NCBI GenBank assembly: GCA_947374865.1
Contig: CANCDR010000014.1
Location: forward strand, 1-64,000
Length of the DNA: 64,000 nt
Origin: Oxalobacteraceae bacterium
GTDB taxonomy: Bacteria > Pseudomonadota > Gammaproteobacteria > Burkholderiales > Burkholderiaceae_D
Direction of reading: 5' to 3'
Below, in pieces: positions 32,096 to 41,667 of this stretch. Numbering within the stretch: the stretch's first letter is position 1; each line of letters opens with the position of its first letter. A program made the position numbers and the translations under genes. The notes beneath the pieces are model-generated. The model was not told the DNA's origin and searched no databases. It saw only the letters and a program-made list of their open reading frames with translations.

Positions 32096-33040
32096 ATGAG
32101 TTTCCTTAATCTCGATCTCAACTTACTACGCATTTTTGATGCCGTCATGACTGAGCAAAATCTTACCCGTGCTGCGAGTCGTCTCGCCATGACCCAACCA
32201 GCCGTCTCTAACGCCTTGCGTCGTTTAAGGGATAGTTTAGGGGACGAACTGCTTATTCGCACAGCCCATGGCGTTAAACCGACGCCCAGAGCCGAAGAAC
32301 TGTGGCCTGTCATTCGTCGAACATTATCCGAGCTGGAAGAGGCAGTAGCGCCGTCGAATATTGATATCTCGCTTATTCAAGCGACCTTTCGCATGGCAAT
32401 GGCTGACTCGACTGCTGTTTTATTGCTCCCGCCATTAGTTCGTGCAATTGAACAAGAAGCACCAGGTATCAACATTCGTATGATGCCCTTAACTACACGC
32501 GAACCTCGACCAATGCTTCTGCGCGGGGATATTGACTTGGCCATCGGATTCTTCCCGGGTGTCGTTGCACAACTCATGAGCGGTCCAGACACGCCCATAC
32601 GCCACGAACGCCTCTACACAGGTCAGTACGTATGCGTGATGCGTAAAGACCATCCACTGGCCGATAAAGAGCTTACGTTGGACGAATATTGTTCGGCTGA
32701 CCATTTGCTCGTCAGTTTCTCAGGTCGTGCTCACGGCCTAAGTGATGAGGCCTTGGCACAACTCCATCGTACCCGGCGCATATTATTAACAGTAAATCAA
32801 TTTTTTACCGCAGGTCAGGTTGTTGCCAACTCAGATTTGATTACGGTTCTTCCTTTTCATTTACTTGCTTCAACGGGTATGGAAAAACATATCGTTGTTA
32901 AACCACTTCCTTTTAAATTACCGGATGTGTATGTCGATATGCTTTGGCATGTGCGTGATTCTCGAAGTCCTGCCCATAAATGGTTACGTACCCAGATGGC
33001 ACTAACTCCTGTTAAGGGTAGTCGTCGTGAAAATGCTTAA
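32096..33040 (+). CDS. LysR family transcriptional regulator
   Basis: A 314-residue regulator. The N-terminal winged helix-turn-helix spans residues 1-65 (LDLNLLRIFDAVMTEQNLTRAA then MTQPAVSNALRRLR). The rest is a periplasmic-binding-like sensor domain in the NodD/PcpR-type subgroup (RMALADSTA-like start, here RMAMADSTAVLL, and DLAIGFFPG). The ATG at 32096 fits the family start; an ATG 27 bases earlier is less likely. Its target may be the small membrane gene next to it or the GMC oxidoreductase downstream; this is inference from position. Confidence 0.9.
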   Translation: MSFLNLDLNLLRIFDAVMTEQNLTRAASRLAMTQPAVSNALRRLRDSLGDELLIRTAHGVKPTPRAEELWPVIRRTLSELEEAVAPSNIDISLIQATFRMAMADSTAVLLLPPLVRAIEQEAPGINIRMMPLTTREPRPMLLRGDIDLAIGFFPGVVAQLMSGPDTPIRHERLYTGQYVCVMRKDHPLADKELTLDEYCSADHLLVSFSGRAHGLSDEALAQLHRTRRILLTVNQFFTAGQVVANSDLITVLPFHLLASTGMEKHIVVKPLPFKLPDVYVDMLWHVRDSRSPAHKWLRTQMALTPVKGSRRENA

Positions 33041-33340
33041 TGACAGAGACTTTCGGTGTTTTCAGATCTTCTCTGTATTTTAATAATATTGTTTATATAT
33101 ATGATTAATAGTAGTTGTTAACGTCCTCTGTTTTCTGTGGATAAGCCAATTTTTTCTATTAAAAACATAGACTTACAGATTTTATAAAGCAGGTATTAGT
33201 ACGGTATAAGCCAAGAACAATAAGTGTATAAAAATCGGCGATCCTTTTTTGACCGTTTTGTTCACAAGCTGTTCACAACTTATGCAATGACTTATCCACA
33301 GGCGCTTTTCCTGTGCCTACATAAATATATTAAAAATCCC
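33041..33340. other. AT-rich intergenic region with DnaA boxes, candidate origin
   Basis: A 300-base gap between the LysR gene and the GMC oxidoreductase gene. Positions about 33077-33120 are strongly AT-rich. Perfect DnaA boxes lie at 33136-33144 (TGTGGATAA, reverse) and 33292-33300 (TTATCCACA), with near matches TTGTTCACA at 33258-33266 and CTGTTCACA at 33269-33277. An AT-rich block beside several boxes is origin-like. The two parS sites are 2.5 kb away. An alternative upstream start of the GMC frame (33224 or 33287) would overlap part of it. Confidence 0.5.
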
Positions 33341-34972
33341 ATGGCTGAATTTGCGGGTAAGTATGACTTTATTATCATCGGTGCTGGCAGCGCAGGCTGC
33401 GTGTTGGCCAATCGTTTGTCGCGTCATAAAGGGGTATCAGTCTTATTGATCGAGGCGGGCGGAAAAGACGACTACCTATGGGTTCACATACCCGTAGGCT
33501 ACCTTTACTGTATCGACAATCCCCGGACGGACTGGCGCTTTAAAACGGAAGAAGAGCCAGGCTTGCATGGCCGTCGCCTGCTTTACCCGCGCGGAAAGAT
33601 ATTGGGCGGTTCCTCATCCATTAACGGCATGATTTATATGCGTGGTCAGGCGCGTGATTATGACGAGTGGGCTTCATTAACAGGTGATCAAGCCTGGGCT
33701 TGGGAAAACGTCCTTCCTGTCTTTAAACGCACCGAAGATCATCATGCTGGGGCCTCCGCATTTCACGGTGCCGGAGGCGAGTGGCGCGTAGAAAAGCAAA
33801 GACTATCTTGGGAAATTCTCGATGCTTTTAAAGCGGCTGCTGCGCAAACTGGTATTCCATCTATAGAAGATTTTAATCAGGGAAATAACGAAGGCTGTGC
33901 CTACTTTGACGTGAATCAAAAGAGCGGCTTACGCTGGAACACAGCGCAGGCATTTTTAAAAACGGCAGTTCGTAACGGACAGCTTGAGATTATGACTGGC
34001 TGCCACGTCAAACGTTTGATCATCGAAGACGCACATGAAGGCAAAGTTTGTAAGGGTGTAGAGTTTTGTGGCGGTGGCAAGGAGTGGTACGCAGAAGCTC
34101 ACTGCGAAACACTATTATCCGCCGGATCGATTGGTTCACCACAAATCTTACAATTATCTGGCGTAGGTCCGGCGGCCTTGTTACAACAACATGGTATCCC
34201 GGTCCAGCAGGATTTGCCTGGGGTAGGAAGTAATTTACAAGATCATTTACAACTACGGATGGTCTTCAAAGTAAATCATGTGGCCCCAACCCTCAACACC
34301 ATGTCTGCCAGCTGGTTTGGCAAGATGAAAATAGGTCTTGAATATGCTCTACGGCGTTCCGGTCCGATGTCGATGGCACCATCACAACTCGGTGCATTTA
34401 CCCGTTCTAATCCGAATCACCTGACGCCGAATCTGCAGTATCACATTCAGCCATTGTCGCTTGAAAAGTTTGGCGATCCTTTACACGGTTTTCCAGCGAT
34501 AACCGCCAGTGTTTGTAATCTTCGCCCCACTTCACGTGGTACGGTCGTTATTACTTCCGTTGATCCTAGCGCGGCGCCGAAGATTTCGCCAAATTACCTC
34601 AGCACTCAGGAAGATCTACACGTTGCCGCAGAGTCGCTTTCTCTGACCAGGAAAATAGTTTCTCAGGACGCTTTTAAAAAATATACCCCAGAAGAATATC
34701 GCCCGGGATTGGATTATCAAACGCCAGAACAGCTGGAAAAGGCTGCAGGTCAAATTGGCACGACGATTTTTCATCCCGTTGGCACCTGCAAAATGGGCCA
34801 TGCCGGTGATATCGATAGTGTTGTAGATAGTCAGCTGCGCGTGAAGGGGATTGGTCGCTTGCGTGTTGTTGATGCTTCTGTCATGCCAACGATAACCTCG
34901 GGTAATACCAACGCACCTACCATTATGATTGCTGAATTGGCTTCGCAATGGATCAGGGCTCAGTACAAGTAA
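33341..34972 (+). CDS. GMC family FAD-dependent oxidoreductase (choline dehydrogenase-like)
   Basis: A 543-residue flavoenzyme. The FAD-binding motif [16 protein letters not shown] is at residues 11-26. GMC signature 1 appears around [19 protein letters not shown], signature 2 around [17 protein letters not shown], and the active-site His/Asn region in HPVGTCKMG and [12 protein letters not shown]. Members oxidise alcohols such as choline or aliphatic alcohols; the substrate is not clear, and no betaine aldehyde dehydrogenase is nearby. The ATG at 33341 is taken because the conserved domain starts there, although it has no good ribosome site. Confidence 0.92.
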   Translation: MAEFAGKYDFIIIGAGSAGCVLANRLSRHKGVSVLLIEAGGKDDYLWVHIPVGYLYCIDNPRTDWRFKTEEEPGLHGRRLLYPRGKILGGSSSINGMIYMRGQARDYDEWASLTGDQAWAWENVLPVFKRTEDHHAGASAFHGAGGEWRVEKQRLSWEILDAFKAAAAQTGIPSIEDFNQGNNEGCAYFDVNQKSGLRWNTAQAFLKTAVRNGQLEIMTGCHVKRLIIEDAHEGKVCKGVEFCGGGKEWYAEAHCETLLSAGSIGSPQILQLSGVGPAALLQQHGIPVQQDLPGVGSNLQDHLQLRMVFKVNHVAPTLNTMSASWFGKMKIGLEYALRRSGPMSMAPSQLGAFTRSNPNHLTPNLQYHIQPLSLEKFGDPLHGFPAITASVCNLRPTSRGTVVITSVDPSAAPKISPNYLSTQEDLHVAAESLSLTRKIVSQDAFKKYTPEEYRPGLDYQTPEQLEKAAGQIGTTIFHPVGTCKMGHAGDIDSVVDSQLRVKGIGRLRVVDASVMPTITSGNTNAPTIMIAELASQWIRAQYK

Positions 34973-35042
34973 GCTTTAAACGCACCTGTCTTAATATGTA
35001 GCATTCGACATCGCAATTTTCTCTAAACAGCCTTGCTTCTCA

Positions 35043-35804
35043 ATGACAGAATTTATTATCCTTGGAATTGCTGCCACTTTAGCTGGGCTTGTTGATGCTG
35101 TTGTGGGTGGCGGTGGTTTAATCCAGACACCCATGCTTTTTTCTGTTTTCCCTCAAACCAACCCGGCAACTTTACTCGGTACGGGGAAACTTGCTGGTGT
35201 CTGGGGTACAGCGGCTTCAGCGTTGAGTTACGCTAAGAAAGTGCAGATACGTTGGGCCACGGTTTTTCCTGCTGCACTATCTGCCTTCCTTTTTTCATTC
35301 TGTGGCGCCTTTACTGTTACCCATATTCCTTCCGACTTTGTGCGCAAATTATTGCCATTCATTTTAGTCCTCGTCGCTTCGTACACCCTGATGCGCAAAG
35401 ACTTTGGTATGCATCACTCACCCATTTATGATGGTCGACGGGAGTTTATCTTTGCTTTACTCGCTGGTGGTGTTATTGGTTTTTATGATGGTTTCTTTGG
35501 CCCAGGCACGGGGAGCTTTCTTGTTTTTCTCTTTGTTCGTTTTTTTGGGTTTGACTTTCTGTCCGCGTCTGCGTCTGCCAAACTGGTGAACGTGGCGTGT
35601 AATTTATCTGCCTTACTCTGGTTTGGTTACAGTGGGCATGTTTTCTGGTTAATGGGTGCTGTTATGGCTATTTGTAATGTGATGGGCTCCCTGATTGGAT
35701 CGCGCTTGGCTATTAAGTACGGAAGCGGTTTTGTTCGAAAGGCTTTCCTTTTCGTTGTCTCGGCACTCATCCTTAAGTCAACTTACGACGCCTTCCTTAA
35801 GTAG
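35043..35804 (+). CDS. TSUP family membrane permease (TauE/SafE-like)
   Basis: A 253-residue inner-membrane protein with about seven to eight hydrophobic segments. It has the TSUP pattern: an N-terminal repeat with GLVDAVVGGGGLIQTPML and a second repeat with GFYDGFFGPGTGSFLVF. The family exports or imports sulfite, sulfoacetate and other organosulfur anions; the substrate here is unknown. It follows the GMC gene by 70 bases on the same strand. The two parS sites lie just after its stop codon. Confidence 0.9.
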   Translation: MTEFIILGIAATLAGLVDAVVGGGGLIQTPMLFSVFPQTNPATLLGTGKLAGVWGTAASALSYAKKVQIRWATVFPAALSAFLFSFCGAFTVTHIPSDFVRKLLPFILVLVASYTLMRKDFGMHHSPIYDGRREFIFALLAGGVIGFYDGFFGPGTGSFLVFLFVRFFGFDFLSASASAKLVNVACNLSALLWFGYSGHVFWLMGAVMAICNVMGSLIGSRLAIKYGSGFVRKAFLFVVSALILKSTYDAFLK

Positions 35805-35815
35805 CGCAAGTAATA

Positions 35816-35831
35816 GGTTTCACGTGAAACA
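35816..35831. promoter_or_regulatory. parS: parS site 1
   Basis: GGTTTCACGTGAAACA contains the perfect 14-base palindrome GTTTCACGTGAAAC, the universal ParB-binding sequence. It lies 12 bases after the TSUP stop codon and upstream of mnmG, close to parAB. Confidence 0.93.
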
Positions 35832-35864
35832 TCCATCATGGGCTCCTATAACATCAAGTCCAAT

Positions 35865-35880
35865 GGTTCCACGTGAAACA
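35865..35880. promoter_or_regulatory. parS: parS site 2
   Basis: GGTTCCACGTGAAACA is a parS copy with one change in the left arm (C for T). It lies 49 bases from site 1, on nearly five helical turns, so ParB dimers on the two sites face a similar side of the DNA. Confidence 0.88.
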
Positions 35881-35932
35881 ACAGTTCTTAAAATCGGGCC
35901 AAGGAATAATTCGGTAAAACCGAAAAAGACTT

Positions 35933-35938
35933 TATAAT
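35933..35938 (+). promoter_or_regulatory. possible -10 box for the mnmG-par operon
   Basis: TATAAT, a consensus -10 hexamer, 82 bases before mnmG. The -35 (TTCGGT, 17 bases upstream) is poor and overlaps a small TTCGGT/ACCGAA hairpin. Confidence 0.4.
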
Positions 35939-36019
35939 CACCGTCCGATATGGGCGTTAGCCTGGTCGATGAAGGCCTTTGCCTTCTGCAGATTTATTGA
36001 TCTTCCTACTGGTTCCCGA

Positions 36020-37954
36020 ATGCTTTTTCCTGAAGAGTTTGATGTCATTGTTGTTGGTGGGGGTCATGCTGGTACAGAGGCAGCCTTGGCCTCTGCACGC
36101 ATGGGTCAAAAAACCTTGCTCCTTACGCACAACATCGAAACACTGGGGCAGATGTCTTGCAATCCCTCGATAGGAGGAATTGGAAAAGGGCATTTGGTCA
36201 GAGAGCTTGATGCCATGGGTGGTGCAATGGCGATTGCGACCGACGAGGCGGGTATTCAATTTCGTATCCTTAATTCTTCCAAGGGTCCAGCAGTTCGCGC
36301 AACCCGTGCCCAAGCAGATCGTATTTTATATAAGGCGGCCATTCGGGCGCGCCTGGAAAACCAGCCGAACCTTTGGCTGTTTCAGCAGGCAGTCGATGAT
36401 CTGATGGTGGTGGGCGATCGCGTGATCGGTGCCGTGACGCAGATAGGATTGCAGTTCCGCAGTCGTGCAGTAGTACTTACGGCCGGCACTTTCCTCGATG
36501 GGAAAATCCACGTTGGACTGCAAAACTATTCGGCTGGCAGGGCAGGGGATCCGCCCGCCATATCACTGTCAGCGCGGCTCAAAGAATTAATGCTGCCGCA
36601 AGGGCGACTTAAAACTGGCACACCCCCGCGGATCGATGGAAGGACCATCGACTTTTCCGTCATGCAGGAGCAGGCGGGAGATCTGGATCCGATCCCTGTA
36701 TTTTCGGTATTGGGTTCCGTTGACATGCATCCGGCGCAGCGTTCTTGCTGGATAACCCATACCAATGCAAAAACACACGAAATTGTCAGAGCCGGTTTAG
36801 ATAGAAGCCCAATGTACACAGGGGTTATCGAAGGTGTTGGCCCGCGATATTGCCCTTCGATAGAAGATAAAATTCACCGCTTTGCCGGAAAAGAGTCACA
36901 CCAGATTTTCCTTGAGCCAGAAGGCTTGACGACGCATGAGTATTACCCAAACGGGATCTCGACCAGTTTGCCATTCGACGTACAGCTCGCGCTGGTACGC
37001 TCCATGCGCGGCCTGGAAAACGCGCACATTCTTCGCCCGGGCTACGCGATTGAATACGATTACTTTGACCCTCAGGGCTTAAAAGCCTCGCTGGAAACCA
37101 AGACGGTGCAGGGCTTATTCTTTGCCGGTCAAATTAATGGCACCACTGGCTACGAAGAAGCCGCTGCCCAAGGTATGCTGGCAGGCTTGAATGCAGCCCT
37201 GCAAACGCAGGGGCGAGAGTGCTGGACGCCGAGGCGTGACGAGGCGTATCTGGGTGTTTTGGTGGATGATCTGATTACCCAAGGTGTGGCAGAGCCCTAT
37301 CGCATGTTTACCAGCCGCGCAGAATATCGGCTGAGTCTGCGCGAAGACAATGCAGATATGCGGCTGACTGAAATTGGCCGCCAATTGGGATGCGTTGGTG
37401 ATGTGCAGTGGGCCGCATTTGAGAAAAAACGTGAAGCCGTTGCCAAAGAACTCGAACGGTTAAGATCCACATGGATTAATCCGCGTATCGTCACTGCCGC
37501 AGAAACAGAGCGCGTATTAGGTAAGCCGATAGAGCGAGAGCATGCATTAGCAGATTTACTGCGGCGACCAAACATCCATTACGATACGCTCATGAGCATG
37601 CAAGGCTTGGAGGGGGAGTTGCTCGCCGGGCCGGGCGTCGATGATCCGGTCATCAAGGAGCAAGTCGAAATACAGCTTAAGTATGCCGGTTACATTGGCA
37701 GACAAGCGAAAGAAGTCGAGCGATACGCGCATTACGAAGAGCTCAAATTGCCGACCAAATTGGACTACATGGCGATCCAGGCTTTGTCCATCGAAGTACG
37801 ACAAAAGTTAAATAAGCACCAGCCAGAAACACTCGGGCAAGCGTCGCGGATTGCGGGCGTGACGCCTGCAGCAATTTCATTATTAATGGTTCATTTGAAG
37901 AAGGGCGGAGCAAAAGGCTTCGCGCTTCAAACGGCTGAAGTTGATTCGCCATGA
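36020..37954 (+). CDS. mnmG: tRNA uridine-5-carboxymethylaminomethyl modification enzyme MnmG
   Basis: A 644-residue FAD protein that acts with MnmE on uridine 34 of tRNA. It has the FAD motif [14 protein letters not shown] near the start, the family signature [19 protein letters not shown], the [10 protein letters not shown] segment and the later [18 protein letters not shown]. The ATG at 36020 is the conserved start; an upstream ATG at 35969 is unlikely. It heads the mnmG-rsmG-blc-parA-parB run. Confidence 0.96.
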   Translation: MLFPEEFDVIVVGGGHAGTEAALASARMGQKTLLLTHNIETLGQMSCNPSIGGIGKGHLVRELDAMGGAMAIATDEAGIQFRILNSSKGPAVRATRAQADRILYKAAIRARLENQPNLWLFQQAVDDLMVVGDRVIGAVTQIGLQFRSRAVVLTAGTFLDGKIHVGLQNYSAGRAGDPPAISLSARLKELMLPQGRLKTGTPPRIDGRTIDFSVMQEQAGDLDPIPVFSVLGSVDMHPAQRSCWITHTNAKTHEIVRAGLDRSPMYTGVIEGVGPRYCPSIEDKIHRFAGKESHQIFLEPEGLTTHEYYPNGISTSLPFDVQLALVRSMRGLENAHILRPGYAIEYDYFDPQGLKASLETKTVQGLFFAGQINGTTGYEEAAAQGMLAGLNAALQTQGRECWTPRRDEAYLGVLVDDLITQGVAEPYRMFTSRAEYRLSLREDNADMRLTEIGRQLGCVGDVQWAAFEKKREAVAKELERLRSTWINPRIVTAAETERVLGKPIEREHALADLLRRPNIHYDTLMSMQGLEGELLAGPGVDDPVIKEQVEIQLKYAGYIGRQAKEVERYAHYEELKLPTKLDYMAIQALSIEVRQKLNKHQPETLGQASRIAGVTPAAISLLMVHLKKGGAKGFALQTAEVDSP

Positions 37955-37984
37955 TCATCGATACCGTCGCAAGGGCTGGCGATC

Positions 37985-38647
37985 ATGGCCAGCTTTAACC
38001 ACGCAGCATTACTCGAGACTTTGACGGTGCAGGCCAGGGGTTTACCCCTAAGCTTGAGCCATGCGCAATTGGATGCACTGGTGACCTATCTCGGTCTGCT
38101 ATCTAAATGGAATGCGGTGTACAACTTGACCGCCATCCGCGATCCGGAGCAAATGCTGATTCAGCACATCCTTGATTCATTAGCTGCACTCCCAGCGTTA
38201 AGCGAGGCCAAGCAGGTGCTCGATGTAGGATCTGGCGGTGGATTGCCGGGGATGGTTCTGGCGATCTGGGCCCGCGAAGCACGACCTGAAATGCGTATTA
38301 CGATGGTCGATACCGTGAGTAAAAAAACCGCCTTTTTAACTCAGGCGAAGGTGGAGTTGGGATTAACCAACGTCAGCGTGGTGACGGGTCGCGTAGAAGA
38401 AATGACCAAGGTCGGGTTCTTTGACTGCATCACTTCGCGGGCATTTGCCGAACTCGTCGATTTCGTGAACTGGTCGGGTCATTTGTTGGCGCCAAACGGT
38501 GTTTTTTTGGCAATGAAAGGCGTCTTTCCGGATAAAGAAATCGCGCGCTTGCCAGCCGAATGGACGGTGTTCAACGTGCTGCCGATGACGGTGCCGGGAA
38601 TGATCGCTGAACGACATATGGTGACGATTCAAAGGACCAAAGAATGA
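37985..38647 (+). CDS. rsmG: 16S rRNA (guanine527-N7)-methyltransferase RsmG
   Basis: A 220-residue SAM-dependent methyltransferase acting on the small ribosomal subunit. The SAM loop [15 protein letters not shown] is clear, and [16 protein letters not shown] precedes it as in GidB proteins. It follows mnmG by 30 bases. Its stop overlaps the lipocalin start (ATGA), showing translational coupling. Confidence 0.95.
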   Translation: MASFNHAALLETLTVQARGLPLSLSHAQLDALVTYLGLLSKWNAVYNLTAIRDPEQMLIQHILDSLAALPALSEAKQVLDVGSGGGLPGMVLAIWAREARPEMRITMVDTVSKKTAFLTQAKVELGLTNVSVVTGRVEEMTKVGFFDCITSRAFAELVDFVNWSGHLLAPNGVFLAMKGVFPDKEIARLPAEWTVFNVLPMTVPGMIAERHMVTIQRTKE

Positions 38648-39177
38648 AAAAAATCCTGCTGGGCACTTTACTGATTCTGCTCGCGCCGCAGATTTTTTGC
38701 CAAACACTGCGCACGGTCACGCATGTCGATGTAGATCGCTATGCCGGCACGTGGTATGAGATCGCCCGCTTACCAAACCGGTTTCAGGTGCAGTGTGTGG
38801 CCAACGTCACGGCACAATATCGCAAGCGGGAAGATGGTCGGATTGACGTCATTAACCGCTGTAAAAAGACCGATGGATCAACAGAAGAAGCTGCCGGTGT
38901 AGCGCGCATCGTAGATCCTGTGAGTCAGGCGAAATTGTCGGTCCGCTTTGCCCCAAGTTGGCTTTCCTGGCTTGCCTCGGTATGGGGAGATTACTGGATT
39001 CTGGAATTGGCACCAGATTACTCGGTGGCCGTGGTGGGTGAGCCAAGTTTGCAATATTTGTGGATATTGTCACGCACACCAAGCATTCCCGATGCGACCT
39101 ATGCAGAGTTGCTGAGCAATCTGGCCAAGCAAAATTATAAGGTGTCGGCGGTCGTGAAAACGCCTCAACAACATTAA
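38644..39177 (+). CDS. blc: bacterial lipocalin (Blc-like)
   Basis: A 177-residue secreted beta-barrel protein of the lipocalin family, which binds fatty acids or lysophospholipids in the cell envelope. The first signature, [16 protein letters not shown], is at about residues 34-49, followed by [10 protein letters not shown] and the later [19 protein letters not shown]. The N-terminus is a signal peptide, but the Cys at 19 is preceded by QIF, so it is not a good lipobox; it is probably periplasmic rather than lipid-anchored. Its place between rsmG and parA, coupled to rsmG, is odd. Confidence 0.92.
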   Translation: MKKILLGTLLILLAPQIFCQTLRTVTHVDVDRYAGTWYEIARLPNRFQVQCVANVTAQYRKREDGRIDVINRCKKTDGSTEEAAGVARIVDPVSQAKLSVRFAPSWLSWLASVWGDYWILELAPDYSVAVVGEPSLQYLWILSRTPSIPDATYAELLSNLAKQNYKVSAVVKTPQQH

Positions 39178-39207
39178 TCCTGACAAACACGAATTAGACA
39201 AACAATC

Positions 39208-39978
39208 ATGGCAAAAATATTTTGTATCGCGAATCAAAAGGGTGGGGTAGGCAAGACAACGACCGCGGTCAATCTTGCTGCCGGACTAGCCCAGCTTCAT
39301 CAACGGGTACTACTCGTTGATCTCGACCCACAAGGCAATGCCACGATGGGGGCGGGGATCAACAAGGCAGAACTGACGATCTCGATCTATGAAGTTTTAC
39401 TCGGATTAAAAGAGGTTAAATCGGCGATCGTTCATTCTGGGCCAGGAAAGTTCGACGTCTTACCCGCTAACCGTGAACTTGCTGGTGCAGAAGTTGAAAT
39501 GGTGGAGTTAGATAACCGCGAGAAGCGATTGAAGGTCGCGCTGAATAGTGTGGATGCCGACTACGACTTCATGTTGATCGACTGCCCGCCGGCACTGTCC
39601 ATGCTGACCCTAAATGGCCTATGTTCAGCGCACGGCGTCATCATTCCTATGCAGTGTGAATATTATGCGCTGGAAGGTTTATCAGATCTGGTCAATACGA
39701 TTAAGAAGGTGCATGCAAAACTTAATCCGGACTTGAAAATCATTGGCCTGTTACGGGTGATGTTTGATCCGCGGATGACATTGTCGCAGCAAGTGTCAGC
39801 ACAGTTAGAGCAGCATTTTGGTGACAAGGTATTCAAAACCATCGTGCCACGTAATGTGCGTCTAGCAGAGGCGCCTTCCTACGGCCTACCGGGGGTAATT
39901 TTTGATCCCTCATCGCGCGGTGCACAGGCCTATATTGCCTTTGGTGCAGAATTGGTTGAGCGGATTGACAGCTTTTAA
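39208..39978 (+). CDS. parA: chromosome partitioning ATPase ParA (Soj)
   Basis: A 256-residue MinD/ParA-type ATPase that drives segregation of the origin region. The deviant Walker A motif KGGVGKTTTAVN has Lys11 and Lys16. Walker A' is VLLVDLDPQGNAT and Walker B is FMLIDCPPALSMLT. The short N-terminus with no extra DNA-binding domain is the chromosomal type. It lies 30 bases after the lipocalin gene and 95 bases before parB. Confidence 0.96.
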   Translation: MAKIFCIANQKGGVGKTTTAVNLAAGLAQLHQRVLLVDLDPQGNATMGAGINKAELTISIYEVLLGLKEVKSAIVHSGPGKFDVLPANRELAGAEVEMVELDNREKRLKVALNSVDADYDFMLIDCPPALSMLTLNGLCSAHGVIIPMQCEYYALEGLSDLVNTIKKVHAKLNPDLKIIGLLRVMFDPRMTLSQQVSAQLEQHFGDKVFKTIVPRNVRLAEAPSYGLPGVIFDPSSRGAQAYIAFGAELVERIDSF

Positions 39979-40073
39979 GTTCATCAAAACAGTAATGTTT
40001 TTCATTCATTTATTTAGCGGCCTTGATATGCAAGCTCGTTACGCTACGGCGAATTAAGAGAGTAAAAAGAATT

Positions 40074-40958
40074 ATGATTAGCAAAAAATCTAAGGGCTTA
40101 GGTCGCGGTCTTGACGCTCTGCTCGGCGCCTCAAGCGACTTCAGTGAAATGCAAACAGTGCCTGGCGCACCAAGCTCACTGAAAATAGGCGAGATGCAGG
40201 CCGGCAAATATCAGCCAAGAACCAGAATGGACGAGGGTGCGCTGGCTGAACTGGCGGCCTCCATCAAGGCGCAAGGCTTATTGCAAGCAATCTTGGTACG
40301 ACCAATCGGTTCAGGAAAATATGAAATCATCGCCGGTGAGCGTCGTTATCGTGCTGCCCAACTGGCTGGTCTGACGGAAGTACCAGTATTGGTCAAGGAA
40401 GTCGGCGATGAAGCCGCCGCTGCGATGGCCTTGATTGAAAACATTCAGCGAGAAGATTTAAATCCGCTTGAAGAAGCACAGGGCATTCATCGCCTCATTA
40501 GTGACTTTAATTTCACCCATGAACAAGCAGCAGGGGCCGTGGGCCGATCGCGCAGCGCGGTGTCAAATCTGCTGCGCCTGCTCAATCTGGCCAAGCCAGT
40601 GCAAACCATGCTCATGGCCGGCGATATCGACATGGGACATGCCCGGGCACTTTTGGCGGTCGATAGCGCAATACAAATCACTCTGGCGAATCAGATTATC
40701 GCCAAACGATTGTCCGTGCGAGAAACAGAAAAGTTGGTCGTTCGCACCACTACCGAAATGGCAGATGGAAAAGTAACGCGCGCAGCGGGTAAAACCAAGT
40801 CACGCGATATTACTCGCCTAGAAGAAGAACTCTCGGACGTGTTGGCGACACAAGTAAGCATTAAGATAGGTAGCCGGCATCGGGGCCAGCTGGTGATTGA
40901 TTTTTCCGACCTGGATGCACTCGATGGGATTATTGCCAAACTTCGCCCGGCAGCATGA
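40074..40958 (+). CDS. parB: chromosome partitioning protein ParB (Spo0J)
   Basis: A 294-residue parS-binding CTP switch protein. It starts KKSKGLGRGLDALLG, the ParA-stimulating N-terminus. The CTP-binding box GERRYRAAQLAG is at about residue 95, and the helix-turn-helix THEQAAGAVGRSRSAVSNLL follows. The C-terminal dimer domain ends in LDALDGIIAKL. The ATG at 40074 is the family start; an in-frame ATG 51 bases earlier is not. Its targets would be the two parS sites at 35.8 kb. Confidence 0.96.
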   Translation: MISKKSKGLGRGLDALLGASSDFSEMQTVPGAPSSLKIGEMQAGKYQPRTRMDEGALAELAASIKAQGLLQAILVRPIGSGKYEIIAGERRYRAAQLAGLTEVPVLVKEVGDEAAAAMALIENIQREDLNPLEEAQGIHRLISDFNFTHEQAAGAVGRSRSAVSNLLRLLNLAKPVQTMLMAGDIDMGHARALLAVDSAIQITLANQIIAKRLSVRETEKLVVRTTTEMADGKVTRAAGKTKSRDITRLEEELSDVLATQVSIKIGSRHRGQLVIDFSDLDALDGIIAKLRPAA

Positions 40959-41327
40959 CATTAAAACGGTATTACTAAAATAAAAAGGATACTTGAGTAA
41001 TTGATACAAGTATTTCCAAGGAAGTGTTGCTTACAGTAAAAATACTAGTTCCAATCGGAAGCGTTTCGGTGAAACGGCATGTCGTACGAGAGGGGGGTGG
41101 CTAAAGCCGCCAATAGAAGCGGACTACAAGCCGAAACCAAACGGCGTTTTGTGTTTGGAGATCAGTAATTCGCGGTGCAAAAGAGGCCGATTTGGTGCGT
41201 CAAAGGTTTGACTGCGCATTCGGAAAGCACTTATAATCCCGTGGCTCTCATGGAACGCTTTTAATTTGTCGATCCAAGCCTGCGTCAAAGATTAATGTGC
41301 GAAAAGCAGAAAAGATTCAGGAGTGAC
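40959..41327. other. parB-atpI intergenic region
   Basis: A 369-base gap. It contains a small palindrome resembling a shortened parS (41063-41075), a possible GGTGGC/GCCGCC hairpin near 41096-41111, and a good promoter at 41208-41237. No coding frame or known small RNA was recognised in the rest. Confidence 0.4.
41208..41237 (+). promoter_or_regulatory. predicted sigma-70 promoter of the atp operon
   Basis: TTGACT (41208-41213) and a consensus TATAAT (41232-41237) with an 18-base spacer, 90 bases before the atpI start codon. This is the best sigma-70 match I saw in the window. Confidence 0.7.
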
Positions 41328-41666
41328 ATGCAACAAATAATCCTCCTGCAATTAGCTGCATCTGTTTTGGCAGGGTTGATTGCTGGTCTATTGGGCGGTG
41401 TTCCCGAGATGATTTCCGCGGCATTGGGCGGGATGTGCTGTGTGCTCCCCAACGCCTTGTTTGCGCTGCGCTTGTTTGCCGCGACAAAAAAACTAGGGGG
41501 CGCCAATCCAGCGACATTTTTTGTCGGTGAGTTGATCAAGATTACATTAACAGTGGCGCTTCTTGGCGCGACTGCCTGGCTTTACCCTGACTTGAACTGG
41601 CTGGCGCTGATCGCCGGGTTCGTCGTGGCATTGAAAAGTTACATTATCTTATTATTTAGGCACTGA
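41328..41666 (+). CDS. atpI: ATP synthase subunit I
   Basis: A 112-residue membrane protein with four predicted helices, the AtpI type found as first gene of atp operons; it helps assemble the c-ring or supply magnesium and is not part of the final enzyme. The ATG at 41328 has an AGGAG site six bases upstream; an ATG at 41295 is in frame but less likely. It is one base from atpB. Confidence 0.85.
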   Translation: MQQIILLQLAASVLAGLIAGLLGGVPEMISAALGGMCCVLPNALFALRLFAATKKLGGANPATFFVGELIKITLTVALLGATAWLYPDLNWLALIAGFVVALKSYIILLFRH

Positions 41667-41667
41667 C

